Source: Mageeibacillus sp. UBA3708
GTDB taxonomy: Bacteria > Bacillota > Clostridia > Saccharofermentanales > Saccharofermentanaceae
DNA length: 33,936 nt
Direction: 5' to 3'
Assembly (NCBI GenBank): GCA_002371375.1
Contig: DFIB01000188.1
Location: 1-33,936, forward strand
Part shown: positions 14,348 to 22,989 of the stretch, one piece after another
How the letters are laid out: every line of letters begins with the position of its first letter
Position numbering within the stretch: the first letter of the stretch is position 1
Translations under genes and position numbers: made by a program
The notes under the pieces: generated by a model
The model's input: the letters and a program-made list of their open reading frames with translations, nothing else
What the model was told of the DNA's origin: nothing
Database searches by the model: none

Positions 14348-15809
14348 ACAACGGAATATTTCCGTGCTTTCTGATAGGTCTTACATGCTTCAGATTTTTG
14401 ATGCGGCGTGTGTCCATCATGGCTTCATACAGCTTCTCGCGCGTCTCCTTGGGCTTGATGACGGCATCGACATACTCGCGGTCGAGAGCGAACTTATAGC
14501 CTACGACATTCTTGCGGTACTCTTCCTGTTTGTCCTTTATGAAAGCAGCACGGTCCTCTTCAGGCATCGCCTTGATCTGCTTGGCATACAGGATCTCGAC
14601 GGCACCTGCCTCACCCATAACGGCGATCTGCGCGGAGGGCCATGCAAGGACGATGTCTGAACCCAAATGCTTGCTGTTCATTGCGATATATGCCCCACCG
14701 AAAGCCTTGCGTACGATGACATTGATCTTGGGAACCGTTGCCTCCGCGAAAGCATAAAGAAGCTTCGCTCCATGGCGGATGATGCCCTTGTACTCCTGGT
14801 CGGACCCGGGCATATATCCGGGAACATCCGTCAATGATACTACGGGGATGTTGAACGCATCACAGAACCTTATAAACCTTGCAGCCTTATCAGAAGCATC
14901 GCAATCGAGCACGCCGGCAAAGGCAGCAGGATCATTTGCTACAACACCGACTGTCATTCCATAGAGCTTTGCAAACCCTACAATGATCTCTTTGGCGAAG
15001 AATGGCTGAACCTCCATGAAGGAGTCATCATCAAAGATGTTATAGATCAGCTTGTGCATATCGTAAGCGGCGTTAGCCTCTTCGGGGAGTTCAAAATCGA
15101 AGGGCATTGTCTTCTTGTATGCATCCTTATCCATCATGAGCATTCTCTGACGGTTATTGGAAGGCAGAATGCTTATGAGATATCTTACTGCCTTGATACA
15201 TGACTCCTCATCGTAGTAACCGAAATGTGACACGCCGCTCTTCTCCATGTGGGCCGTGTAGCCTCCTAAAGCCTCAGCCGTAATCTCTTCACCTGTTACC
15301 TGCTTGATGACCTTAGGTCCTGTAATATACATCTGACCGATGTTCTTGACCATGAAGATGAAGTCGGTGATTCCTGGTGAATAAACAGCGCCTCCTGCAC
15401 AAGGGCCTGTAATAACGGAGATCTGCGGGATAACTCCTGAAGCCCTTACATTACGGTAGAATATCTCACCGTAGCCGGCCAGGGCATCAACCCCCTCCTG
15501 AATACGTGCTCCGCCCGAATCATTTATCATGATGAAAGGGCACTTCTTCTTGAAAGCAAAATCCTGTGCCTCAGCAATATTCTTTCCCTGCTGAAGACCA
15601 AGAGAACCGCCTTTGAACGTGAAGTCCTGTGCTGCAACCACCACCTGTTTGCCGGCAACATTACCGGTAGCGCAGATAACGCCGTCCCTTGTCTCCTCAT
15701 CGGTCAATTCCTTATATTTACCATCATCAAAAAGAAGCTCAAGACGCTCGATAGCGTGAAGTTTCCCCTTAGCATGCTGCTTCTCATATAACTCTTTTAT
15801 ATCTGACAT
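14346..15809 (-). CDS. acyl-CoA carboxylase / methylmalonyl-CoA decarboxylase carboxyltransferase subunit
   Basis: The 487-residue protein is a biotin-dependent carboxyltransferase of the PccB/MmdA family. The first crotonase-like half has FTFKGGSLGLQQGKNIAEAQ, INDSGGARIQEGVDAL and GPCAGGAVYSPGITDF. The second half has VSLTDVPGYMPGSDQE, RHGAKLLYAFAEATVPK, RKAFGGAYIAMNSK and AQIAVMGEAGA. The enzyme moves CO2 between biotin and an acyl-CoA such as propionyl-CoA. In anaerobic clostridia this subunit may instead belong to a sodium-pumping methylmalonyl-CoA decarboxylase. The biotin carrier and membrane subunits are not in this window, so the two roles cannot be separated. The start has AGGAG 8 nt upstream. 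It follows mfd by 39 nt on the same strand. Confidence 0.9.
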   Translation of the reverse strand: MSDIKELYEKQHAKGKLHAIERLELLFDDGKYKELTDEETRDGVICATGNVAGKQVVVAAQDFTFKGGSLGLQQGKNIAEAQDFAFKKKCPFIMINDSGGARIQEGVDALAGYGEIFYRNVRASGVIPQISVITGPCAGGAVYSPGITDFIFMVKNIGQMYITGPKVIKQVTGEEITAEALGGYTAHMEKSGVSHFGYYDEESCIKAVRYLISILPSNNRQRMLMMDKDAYKKTMPFDFELPEEANAAYDMHKLIYNIFDDDSFMEVQPFFAKEIIVGFAKLYGMTVGVVANDPAAFAGVLDCDASDKAARFIRFCDAFNIPVVSLTDVPGYMPGSDQEYKGIIRHGAKLLYAFAEATVPKINVIVRKAFGGAYIAMNSKHLGSDIVLAWPSAQIAVMGEAGAVEILYAKQIKAMPEEDRAAFIKDKQEEYRKNVVGYKFALDREYVDAVIKPKETREKLYEAMMDTRRIKNLKHVRPIRKHGNIPL

Positions 15810-15848
15810 AATAATACTCCTGATAAAATACTTGGATTATCAAAGTAT

Positions 15849-18800
15849 TTATACCACAGATTTGTTCTCATTTAAAATACAAAGTATATGGATTACTTCA
15901 TCTATCGTTCGTTCATTCTGCACAGAAATCGGCTTATAAGCCAATACGGGGGCGCCGATAGCGTCTATTCTGAGCCGTCCGGCTACCTTATTATCACTCA
16001 TGAGAACGCTTATCGCCTGCATGTCAAGCGGCTTTGACGGAAGAAATATGAATTTAACCCCCGAGCTCTTTATGACCACTTTATCGAACCCTGCTGCAGG
16101 AGCCATATGCCTTATCAGAGAGACTCCTGCAAGTATCATGATCTGCCTCGGCGGATCGCCATATCTGTCCGTTACCTCATCGATCAGGTCATCATAATCC
16201 GCACGGGTCACGATCCCTGCTATCTTACGGTAAATAACCATTCTCTCAGATTCATGTTCAATATAGTTGCGCGGAATATAACTGTCAAAATCAACATCCA
16301 CCGCCGCTTCAGCCGGTGCAAGTGCCACGGGGTCATCCCCCTCACTTCGCAGTTTGGCAATCTCTTCATCGAGCATCCTGCAGTAAAGCTCATAACCTAT
16401 CGCATCCATCATTCCGTGCTGGTCAGCTCCCAGAAGACTTCCGGCACCTCTGACTTCAAGATCTCTCATGGCTATCTTGACACCGGAACCGAGTTCGGTA
16501 AACTCACGGATTGCTTCAAGGCGCTTTGCAGCATCTTCATTAAGGATCTTGGAAGGTTCATATGTGATGTAAGCATATGCCTGCCTGTCGGATCTTCCGA
16601 CACGCCCTTTGATCTGATATAACTGGGCCAGTCCGAACCTGTCCGCATTCTCCACGACGAGTGTGTTGACGTTAGGCATATCCACACCGTTCTCTATTAT
16701 CGTCGTGCACACCATGATATCGTATTTGCCGGCGGCAAAATCAATGACTATCTGTTCGAGTTCCTGCTCGTTCATCTTGCCGTGAGCATATATGACTCTG
16801 ACTTCAGGCATCAGTTCTCCCAGCCTCTTTGCAACCAGATCAATGTCAGCGGTCTTATTATAGAGGTAGAATATCTGTCCACCTCTTCCTATCTCCCTCA
16901 TACACGCCTGCGTAATGATATCCTCATCATATTCCATGACGAAAGTCTGGACAGGTCTTCTGTTGACAGGAGCCTCCTCCAGCATAGATATATCCCTTAT
17001 ACCTGCAAGAGACATGTGGAGCGTTCTCGGAATAGGCGTTGCTGACAGCGACAGAACATCTATATTCTGACGCATAACCTTGATCTTCTCTTTGTGATTC
17101 ACACCGAACCTCTGCTCCTCATCTATAACAAGCAGTCCGGGATTCTTCGGCTTAACATCCTCTGACAAGACCCTGTGGGTACCTATGATAACATCCGCCT
17201 TGCCATTCCTGATAAGCGCGAGATTCTCCGTTATTTTTTTGGCAGAAACAAACCTTGACAGCAGAACAACATTCACGGGAAAATTTCCCAGGCGCCTCTT
17301 AAACGTCTCGAAATGCTGCTGCGCCAGAAGAGTCGTCGGAGCTATCATTATCGCCTGTTTGCCGCTCATGACGCATTTGAACATCGCCCTCATGGCAACT
17401 TCCGTCTTGCCAAATCCCACGTCGCCGCATAAAAGTCTGTCCATAGGTCTGTTGCTTTCCATATCGCGTTTGACTTCCGCTATGGCACGCACCTGATCAT
17501 CTGTCTCAACATATGGAAAAGACTCCTCAAAAGCTTTCTGTTCTTCGCTGTCCGGAAGATGTGCAAATCCTTCAATACGGCTTCTTCCCGCATATAATTT
17601 GAGGAGATCATATGCTGTTTTCTTAACTGTGTTGCGGGCCTTTGTGACCTTCTTTGCCCACTCGTCGCCGCCAAGTTTGGAGAGCTTCGGAGCTTTGTCT
17701 CCCGGGCCGACATATTTCTGCAGACAGTCCATGTTCTCCGGAGATACATACAGTATCTCGCCGTTGGCATAGCTTATCTTCAGATAGTCCTTGGAGGTCG
17801 TCCCAGTCTTGACATTCTCTATACCCTCATAGCGTCCTATTCCGTGAGCATCATGGACGACAAAATCACCGGGTTCGCACTCGCCGATGAATGTCATTCT
17901 TGCTCCGCCCTTACGCTTAGGCTTGACTATCCTGTCAAGGCCGTAGACATCCTGTTCTCCGAATATTGATATGCCAAGTGCAGGATAGGTGAAACCTGTG
18001 GAGATCGCAGGCGACATTATCTTCGGGAAACAGTCCGCATCATGCATCTGTTCCCTGAATCCCTCAAGCCTTTTACCCTCTCCGAGGAAAAAGAACACGC
18101 GTCTTTTCTCTCTTCTGCTGTCGTGTTTTATTATTTCGGAGAGATCTTTATATCTGCCATGATAACTCTCCTGAGCGAATCCGCTGACTGCACATGATGT
18201 TCCGCCGGCAAAACCGCCTCCCGTTCCTCCAAAACACGAAAGTGTAATTACATTGAGGCTGTCTAACCGCTTGTAGATATCACTCTTCTCATATACAGCA
18301 TCTCTTGCAGATGAAGGTGCCATGCCCACTTCAAAAAACTCCTGGCATCTCAGTGCATACTCCGATGCATACGACTTGATCCTGTTATCCGCGTCCGCAA
18401 ATTCCGACACGAAAAGCATCGTGTCTTCACCCAGATAATCAAGAACCGTAACAGTCTTGGGCACGGCAACCGACAGCCACTTTGCAAATCCGGTAACCCT
18501 GACTCCGTTACGTATGGCCGCGGCGTCCTTGCGTCCTGTCTCCGTCATCAGCCTTGCCACCTTGATCGCGGCGGCCGTATGAGCCATTTTTGATGTGTCT
18601 TTGGTCACCTGTTCTTCTATCGCCTGCGCTGTTTGTTCGCGGATCTCCTCAGGGATCACGAATTCCTCGGACGGGCAGATGAACACCTCAGTAAGAGAGT
18701 CCAGCGAGCGCTGGCTGTCGGGATCAAAGTTCTTTATCTGGTCGACCTCATCGTCAAAAAAACTTATTCTCACAGGATTCTCGGAATCAGGCGGGAAAAT

Positions 18801-19370
18801 ATCCACGATATCGCCACGCCAGGAGAACTCACCTTTGGAAGACGTCATCTGCGCGCGCTCATATCCGTTTGTCATCAGTGCCGATACAAGATCTGACGGA
18901 TCGTATGTGTCACCCAGTTTGAGACTTATTACCATATCGGACATCGATTTAAGCAGCGGTACCTTGTTGATCAGTGCGCATGCAGCGATAACAGCAGCCC
19001 CGTAATTACCGGAGGCTATGCGGGACAGGCTTACCGTCCTCTCCAACTCTTCGTCTCTGGAACTTGCTACAGCGGAAACAATAGTAAGCATTGACGGGGG
19101 GAGAATAACAACATCTCCCTCAACAAATGGTGCTGCCGATTGAGCGATCATCCTCGCACGTACTATATCGGGAACAATAATGACAGGCTTCCTGCCGATA
19201 TGATCCGCAATGGCAGAAATGATAAAACCTTTCTGTTCCTCACACATTCCGTGAACATTCAGATGAGCGCCGCTTATACCGCTGCCGGCGCCATAGAGTC
19301 TGTCGACTTCCGTAATCAGTGCGGCATCTTCATTGATGCGCTTCAGAATATCCCTGATATCATTGATCAT
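15849..19370 (-). CDS. mfd: transcription-repair coupling factor Mfd
   Basis: The 1173-residue protein is a full-length Mfd. The N-terminal UvrB-like region recruits UvrA. The RNA-polymerase-interacting CarD-like domain is near residues 490-550 (GDFVVHDAHGIGRYEG, ISYANGEILYVSPE). The superfamily 2 translocase has Walker A GDVGFGKTE near 647, DEEQRFGVNHKEKI near 752, SATPIPRTLHMS, and the downstream motifs IIENGVDMPN and YQIKGRVGRS. A C-terminal TRCF domain closes it. Mfd removes RNA polymerase stalled at DNA lesions and brings in excision repair. The ATG overlaps the end of pth by 11 nt, with AAAGG as ribosome binding site, so the two are translationally coupled. pth-mfd linkage is common in Firmicutes. 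Confidence 0.97.
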   Translation of the reverse strand: MINDIRDILKRINEDAALITEVDRLYGAGSGISGAHLNVHGMCEEQKGFIISAIADHIGRKPVIIVPDIVRARMIAQSAAPFVEGDVVILPPSMLTIVSAVASSRDEELERTVSLSRIASGNYGAAVIAACALINKVPLLKSMSDMVISLKLGDTYDPSDLVSALMTNGYERAQMTSSKGEFSWRGDIVDIFPPDSENPVRISFFDDEVDQIKNFDPDSQRSLDSLTEVFICPSEEFVIPEEIREQTAQAIEEQVTKDTSKMAHTAAAIKVARLMTETGRKDAAAIRNGVRVTGFAKWLSVAVPKTVTVLDYLGEDTMLFVSEFADADNRIKSYASEYALRCQEFFEVGMAPSSARDAVYEKSDIYKRLDSLNVITLSCFGGTGGGFAGGTSCAVSGFAQESYHGRYKDLSEIIKHDSRREKRRVFFFLGEGKRLEGFREQMHDADCFPKIMSPAISTGFTYPALGISIFGEQDVYGLDRIVKPKRKGGARMTFIGECEPGDFVVHDAHGIGRYEGIENVKTGTTSKDYLKISYANGEILYVSPENMDCLQKYVGPGDKAPKLSKLGGDEWAKKVTKARNTVKKTAYDLLKLYAGRSRIEGFAHLPDSEEQKAFEESFPYVETDDQVRAIAEVKRDMESNRPMDRLLCGDVGFGKTEVAMRAMFKCVMSGKQAIMIAPTTLLAQQHFETFKRRLGNFPVNVVLLSRFVSAKKITENLALIRNGKADVIIGTHRVLSEDVKPKNPGLLVIDEEQRFGVNHKEKIKVMRQNIDVLSLSATPIPRTLHMSLAGIRDISMLEEAPVNRRPVQTFVMEYDEDIITQACMREIGRGGQIFYLYNKTADIDLVAKRLGELMPEVRVIYAHGKMNEQELEQIVIDFAAGKYDIMVCTTIIENGVDMPNVNTLVVENADRFGLAQLYQIKGRVGRSDRQAYAYITYEPSKILNEDAAKRLEAIREFTELGSGVKIAMRDLEVRGAGSLLGADQHGMMDAIGYELYCRMLDEEIAKLRSEGDDPVALAPAEAAVDVDFDSYIPRNYIEHESERMVIYRKIAGIVTRADYDDLIDEVTDRYGDPPRQIMILAGVSLIRHMAPAAGFDKVVIKSSGVKFIFLPSKPLDMQAISVLMSDNKVAGRLRIDAIGAPVLAYKPISVQNERTIDEVIHILCILNENKSVV

Positions 19371-19899
19371 ATTTACCTTTGATCAAGTCGGCAACGGCAT
19401 CGCACGCTTCTTTGAAAGAATCAAAAATCTCGAGACGTTTGTCTTCCGGAACATTGCTGAGAACATAGTCGATCAGGTCCCAATGCTCCGGAACCGGACC
19501 TGTTCCGATTCGGACTCTGGGAAATTCGTTCGTACCAAGATGTTCTATCACAGACTTCATTCCGTTGTGAGTTCCGGCCGATCCTTTTGTCCTTACGCGT
19601 ATCTTGCCTGCAGCAATATCAATATCATCATAGATTATTATTATATTCCTGGGCTCGACCTTAAAAAACCTGGCGGCAGCCGCAACGGATATTCCGGAAT
19701 TATTCATAAAAGTAAAAGGTTTGAGAAGGATAACATCTTCTCCCTCTATACGTCCCTTTCCATACTCACCGTCAAATTTGGATTTGCCTATAGTTATACC
19801 GTGTCTCTCTGCAAGCACATCCAGTGCAAGGAAACCCATATTGTGCCATGTCTTGTAGTATTTGGTTCCGGGATTGCCAAGCCCAGCAATAAGCCACAT
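19360..19899 (-). CDS. pth: peptidyl-tRNA hydrolase
   Basis: The 179-residue protein is a standard bacterial Pth. WLIAGLGNPGTKYYKTWHN at the start includes Asn9 and the catalytic His19. LLKPFTFMNNSG, IIIIYDDIDIAAGKIRVR and GSAGTHNGMKSV give the substrate-binding Asn and Asp residues. Pth recycles peptidyl-tRNA released from stalled ribosomes by cutting the ester bond. The ATG at 19899 (MWLIAG) is chosen because CGGAGG lies 6 nt upstream. A longer frame to 19926 runs into glmU. It sits 1 nt after the glmU stop and overlaps mfd, forming a glmU-pth-mfd unit. Confidence 0.96.
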   Translation of the reverse strand: MWLIAGLGNPGTKYYKTWHNMGFLALDVLAERHGITIGKSKFDGEYGKGRIEGEDVILLKPFTFMNNSGISVAAAARFFKVEPRNIIIIYDDIDIAAGKIRVRTKGSAGTHNGMKSVIEHLGTNEFPRVRIGTGPVPEHWDLIDYVLSNVPEDKRLEIFDSFKEACDAVADLIKGKYDQ

Positions 19900-19900
19900 A

Positions 19901-21310
19901 TCAGACCTCCGAACGCTTATCGTCAAGTCTTATGTAGTTAGCGCCTCTCATCCTGCTCTTCTTTGCAACCCATTCCTCTTTATTGACCTGCTTGGATCTT
20001 CCGATGCCAAGACCAAGCGGAGGAACATCCTCCGTTATTGTGGAACCTGCGGCAATGTAGCTGTCTTTACCGAGAACAACGGAGGATACAATATTGGAAT
20101 TGCCACCGATAAATACGTTGTCTTCAATGGTACATCCGACCTTGTCCTGACCGTCAAAGTTACATGTGATCGTTCCACATCCGAAATTAACATTCTTACC
20201 GACAGTCGAATCACCGATATACGTCAGGTGTCTTGCTCTTGTGTATTCGTCTATGCGTGAATTCTTAACCTCAACATATGCACCGATCGTAACATGGTCT
20301 CTAATAACTGTATCAGGTCTGATATGAGAGAACGGTCCGATACGGCAGTCCGATCCGATAACACAGTGCGATGCTATCGAGGAATCGACCGTAGTATCGT
20401 CACCGATGAACACATTATCAAGTCTCGTATTCTCGCCGATGATGCAGTTCTCGCCGACTACTGTCTTGCCCATGAGGGTTGAACCGGGAAGGATTACCGT
20501 GTCCCTGCCGATCTTGACTTCATGGTGAACCCATGTGGAATTCATGTCGAGGAACTGGACACCGTTCTTCATGTGTTCTGCTATTATCCTTCTGTTCATG
20601 AGCTTGGTTGCCTCATAAAGCTGCTTGCGGTCGTTGACTCCCCTCGTATCATCGAAATCACAGATCGCCACTCCAACCTTATGTCCGTCATTTATGAGTA
20701 TTCCGATAGTGTCCGTAAGGTAGTATTCCTTCTGGGCATTCTCGGCTCCGAGCCTTCCCAGCGCAGACAGAAGAAGCGGCGTGCTGAAGACATACATGGA
20801 TGAATTAATCTCTTTGATTTTGAGTTCCTCATCAGTGCAGTCCCTGTGCTCCACGATCTTGACCACGTTGCCTTCGGAGTCCCTGACGATCCTTCCGTAT
20901 CCGGTTGGATCTTCCGCAATCGCAGATACAACCGTGGCAGCGTACTTGCCGTTAGCCGTGTACTCTATCGCATTCTTTATCGTCTTCGAAGACACCATCG
21001 GGCAGTCACCCGGAAGAACGATCACGTATCCGTCACGTCCCTCGAGGAAAGGAGCCGCCTGCATAACGGCGTGTCCTGTTCCGAGCCTCTGCTCCTGGAA
21101 CGCATAAGCTACCTGTTCGCCTAATATCTTCCTTATCTCTTCCTGCTGATCGCCTACGATATAGACCTGCTCATCACATCCCGCGTCAAAAAGCGCATCT
21201 GATACCCATTTGATTATAGGTTTGCCTGCCACCTGAAAAACAACTTTTGAATGGGCAGACTTCATCCTAGTGCTGTTGCCTGCCGCCATTACTACCGCAC
21301 ATATTTCCAT
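19901..21310 (-). CDS. glmU: bifunctional GlcNAc-1-P uridylyltransferase / GlcN-1-P acetyltransferase
   Basis: The 469-residue protein has both GlmU halves. The N-terminal uridylyltransferase has AVVMAAGNSTRMKSAHSKVV (variant of LAAGxGTRMxS), YVIVLPGDCPMV and GYGRIVRDSEGNV. From about residue 250 a left-handed beta-helix of hexapeptide repeats begins (STWVHHEVKIGRDTVILPGS). HIRPDTVI, ARHLTYIGDSTVGKNVNFG and FIGGNSNIVSSV carry the acetyltransferase site residues. It makes UDP-GlcNAc for peptidoglycan and surface glycans. The usual glycine of GxGTRM is Asn here (GNSTRM). The ribosome binding site AAAGGA is about 12 nt from the ATG. The ribose-phosphate pyrophosphokinase gene that often lies between glmU and pth is absent. 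Confidence 0.96.
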   Translation of the reverse strand: MEICAVVMAAGNSTRMKSAHSKVVFQVAGKPIIKWVSDALFDAGCDEQVYIVGDQQEEIRKILGEQVAYAFQEQRLGTGHAVMQAAPFLEGRDGYVIVLPGDCPMVSSKTIKNAIEYTANGKYAATVVSAIAEDPTGYGRIVRDSEGNVVKIVEHRDCTDEELKIKEINSSMYVFSTPLLLSALGRLGAENAQKEYYLTDTIGILINDGHKVGVAICDFDDTRGVNDRKQLYEATKLMNRRIIAEHMKNGVQFLDMNSTWVHHEVKIGRDTVILPGSTLMGKTVVGENCIIGENTRLDNVFIGDDTTVDSSIASHCVIGSDCRIGPFSHIRPDTVIRDHVTIGAYVEVKNSRIDEYTRARHLTYIGDSTVGKNVNFGCGTITCNFDGQDKVGCTIEDNVFIGGNSNIVSSVVLGKDSYIAAGSTITEDVPPLGLGIGRSKQVNKEEWVAKKSRMRGANYIRLDDKRSEV

Positions 21311-21396
21311 TTATATATAGGATCCTTTCGAATACTTCATATCACCGCATAACATTATAGCAAAAAAAGCATTATAATAAAGCCAAACTGTAGGCA

Positions 21397-21419
21397 AAAT
21401 TGAGGAGCAAATTGAGGAG
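21397..21419 (+). repeat. tandem duplication covering the ribosome binding site
   Basis: AAATTGAGGAG occurs at 21397-21407 and 21409-21419, in direct tandem with a 12-bp period. The second copy supplies the ribosome binding site 6 nt before the carboxypeptidase ATG; the first would be too far away. It may be a recent slippage event. Confidence 0.6.
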
Positions 21420-21425
21420 GGACCA

Positions 21426-22286
21426 ATGAGCAAAATAGGCGGCATCAGAGTTATATTGCTGATTGCCGTGTCTGTAATTGCCGTCACAGGATGCAGCAAT
21501 AAGAGTAACGGAGAATCTGCTTCATATGATGCGTCCTCATCGCCTGCCGAAGTCTTGCCGACCCAAGCTCCGACGGCGACATCCACTCCAACCCCTACTC
21601 CTGCTCCGACGGCAACACCTACGCCGGTTCCCGAGTATGTGGAACCGGTCATGGAACCTGTAACATGGTATAACGGGTTTGTCGATCCAAGAACGGTTCG
21701 GGCAACTGTAGTGTCGAATCCCGAAGACATCGCGGCTCTCGTCAATAAATACTACACGCTCACGTCGGATTATGTTCCGCCGGATCTGGTGGATGTGAAT
21801 CATTCCAAGAGCCAACAACTCCGGAGGGAAGCTGCAGAAGCATACGATTCAATGTATTCGGCATGCAAAGAGAATACAGGCCAGGGCCTGTATCTCGTAT
21901 CAGGATACAGGACATTCAGCACACAGAAAGTCCTTTTTGTCAGATCAATGAACAAGCGCGGAATAAAGTTTGCCGTAAAGCGCAATGCATATCAGGGCAG
22001 ATCCGAACATCAGCTGGGACTTGCAATGGATCTGTGCCCTGAGGGCGAATACGAGTATTCTGATGATTTCGGTTCGACAACAACGGGTAAATGGGTCAAT
22101 GAGAACTGCCACAAATTCGGATTTGTCAGAAGATATCAGAAAGCTTACATGAGCGAGACCGGCTATGATAACGAGGCCTGGCATTACCGCTATGTCGGTG
22201 TGGAACTGGCAACTTATCTGTATGAGAATGATATGTCTCTTGAGGCATATTGCGGCAAATGCCAGGTTATGCCGGGGGATGAATAG
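21426..22286 (+). CDS. VanY-like D-alanyl-D-alanine carboxypeptidase lipoprotein
   Basis: The 286-residue protein has a lipoprotein signal ending in the lipobox VTGC (Cys23). A Thr/Pro-rich stalk follows (LPTQAPTATSTPTPTPAPTA). The C-terminal 160 residues form a VanY/LAS peptidase: YLVSGYRTFSTQ, the zinc-binding SEHQLGLAMDL and EAWHYRYVG. Family members trim the terminal D-Ala from peptidoglycan stem peptides, which limits cross-linking. The stalk places the enzyme away from the membrane in the wall. GAGGAGGG precedes the ATG. It is divergent from glmU and convergent with a small lipoprotein gene. A weak hairpin (GCGGTGA/TCACCGC, 22286-22307) follows. Confidence 0.92.
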   Translation: MSKIGGIRVILLIAVSVIAVTGCSNKSNGESASYDASSSPAEVLPTQAPTATSTPTPTPAPTATPTPVPEYVEPVMEPVTWYNGFVDPRTVRATVVSNPEDIAALVNKYYTLTSDYVPPDLVDVNHSKSQQLRREAAEAYDSMYSACKENTGQGLYLVSGYRTFSTQKVLFVRSMNKRGIKFAVKRNAYQGRSEHQLGLAMDLCPEGEYEYSDDFGSTTTGKWVNENCHKFGFVRRYQKAYMSETGYDNEAWHYRYVGVELATYLYENDMSLEAYCGKCQVMPGDE

Positions 22287-22339
22287 CGGTGAAGGATACC
22301 TCACCGCACTTTCCGGACGTTAACGGTCTTTATTCGTGA

Positions 22340-22768
22340 TTAGAAATCAGTAAACGGTTCCCCCTCAAAAGGATCTTTAGTGGGGCCTGATGGCTTCTGC
22401 GAAGGCGTAACAGTTGGGACAGACGTCACAGAAGGTGCTACCGTCGATTCGACGTTCCCAGAGCCTGTAACATCCGTCTGGTCAGACGGTTTATCATTCA
22501 TCTGTGAAGAATCATCCCCGTTCGATGAAGATGTACTATCTGCTGTCGCATCCGTCCTGTCATGAGACCCGGGTGTCGGAGTAGTTGTTATCATGTCATC
22601 GGTCGTAAGTGGCACCCTGTACTCGCCGTCGCTCGTACCAGATGGACCGGATAAAGCTGTTCCGGCACCTGAATCATTTTTACCGGCTTGACATGATAAC
22701 AATATAATGGCAACAACGACGAGTAAAGCAAGTATTGTAACCATGATGATTCTATTCCGTTTGTTCAT
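22340..22768 (-). CDS. short lipoprotein consisting of a disordered Ser/Thr/Pro/Asp stalk
   Basis: The 142-residue product begins with a basic tip (MNKRNR) and a hydrophobic helix ending in the lipobox LLSC (Cys26). All the rest is low-complexity: Ser, Thr, Pro, Gly, Asp-rich runs such as TADSTSSSNGDDSS and TVAPSVTSVPTVTPSQKPSG. The end is compact and aromatic (DPFEGEPFTDF). No folded domain is visible. The coding frame is supported by GGAGA 8 nt before the ATG and by the signal sequence. It is the last of three minus-strand genes after the giant surface protein and the 45-residue ORF. It might be a spacer or anchor, but no function is known. Confidence 0.7.
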   Translation of the reverse strand: MNKRNRIIMVTILALLVVVAIILLSCQAGKNDSGAGTALSGPSGTSDGEYRVPLTTDDMITTTPTPGSHDRTDATADSTSSSNGDDSSQMNDKPSDQTDVTGSGNVESTVAPSVTSVPTVTPSQKPSGPTKDPFEGEPFTDF

Positions 22769-22791
22769 TTTCTATCTCCAGACATAACATA

Positions 22792-22813
22792 TCGGGCGGC
22801 ATAAGCCGCCCGA
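22792..22813. terminator. perfect GC-rich hairpin between the small ORF and the lipoprotein gene
   Basis: TCGGGCGGC and GCCGCCCGA form a 9-bp perfect stem with an ATAA loop. On the minus strand it lies 20 nt beyond the 45-residue ORF and would end or attenuate the transcript before the lipoprotein gene. It has no proper T tract on the minus strand; on the plus strand CTGTTTT follows. Confidence 0.65.
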
Positions 22814-22833
22814 CTGTTTTCCTTATAATATGA

Positions 22834-22971
22834 TCACCACGCATAATCAGGGCAACGAATTTTCTCGCCTTCCGTAGGACATGAAAGTGTCTCACATCCC
22901 GATGTAACAATAACATCATCCTCATCAAAGGATAACACTTCAATTTCAAGCGATTTATACTCGTTAAGCAT
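22834..22971 (-). CDS. 45-residue Cys-containing small protein, possible peptide precursor
   Basis: A short minus-strand ORF begins 18 nt after the stop codon of the giant surface protein, with a G-rich ribosome binding site (AAGGGGGG) just upstream. The first half is acidic and leader-like: MLNEYKSLEIEVLSFDEDD, then VIVTSG. The second half carries three cysteines (26, 31, 40): CETLSCPTEGEKIRCPDYAW. There is no signal peptide or membrane segment. The layout resembles ribosomally made peptide precursors and short clostridial proteins I recall with an EYxxPxxEVxxFxxEDVIxTS-like start. No modifying enzyme or transporter is adjacent. It is too short for confident family assignment, but position, spacing and composition argue that it is a real gene. 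Confidence 0.6.
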   Translation of the reverse strand: MLNEYKSLEIEVLSFDEDDVIVTSGCETLSCPTEGEKIRCPDYAW

Positions 22972-22989
22972 ATTAACCCCCCCTTTTCG

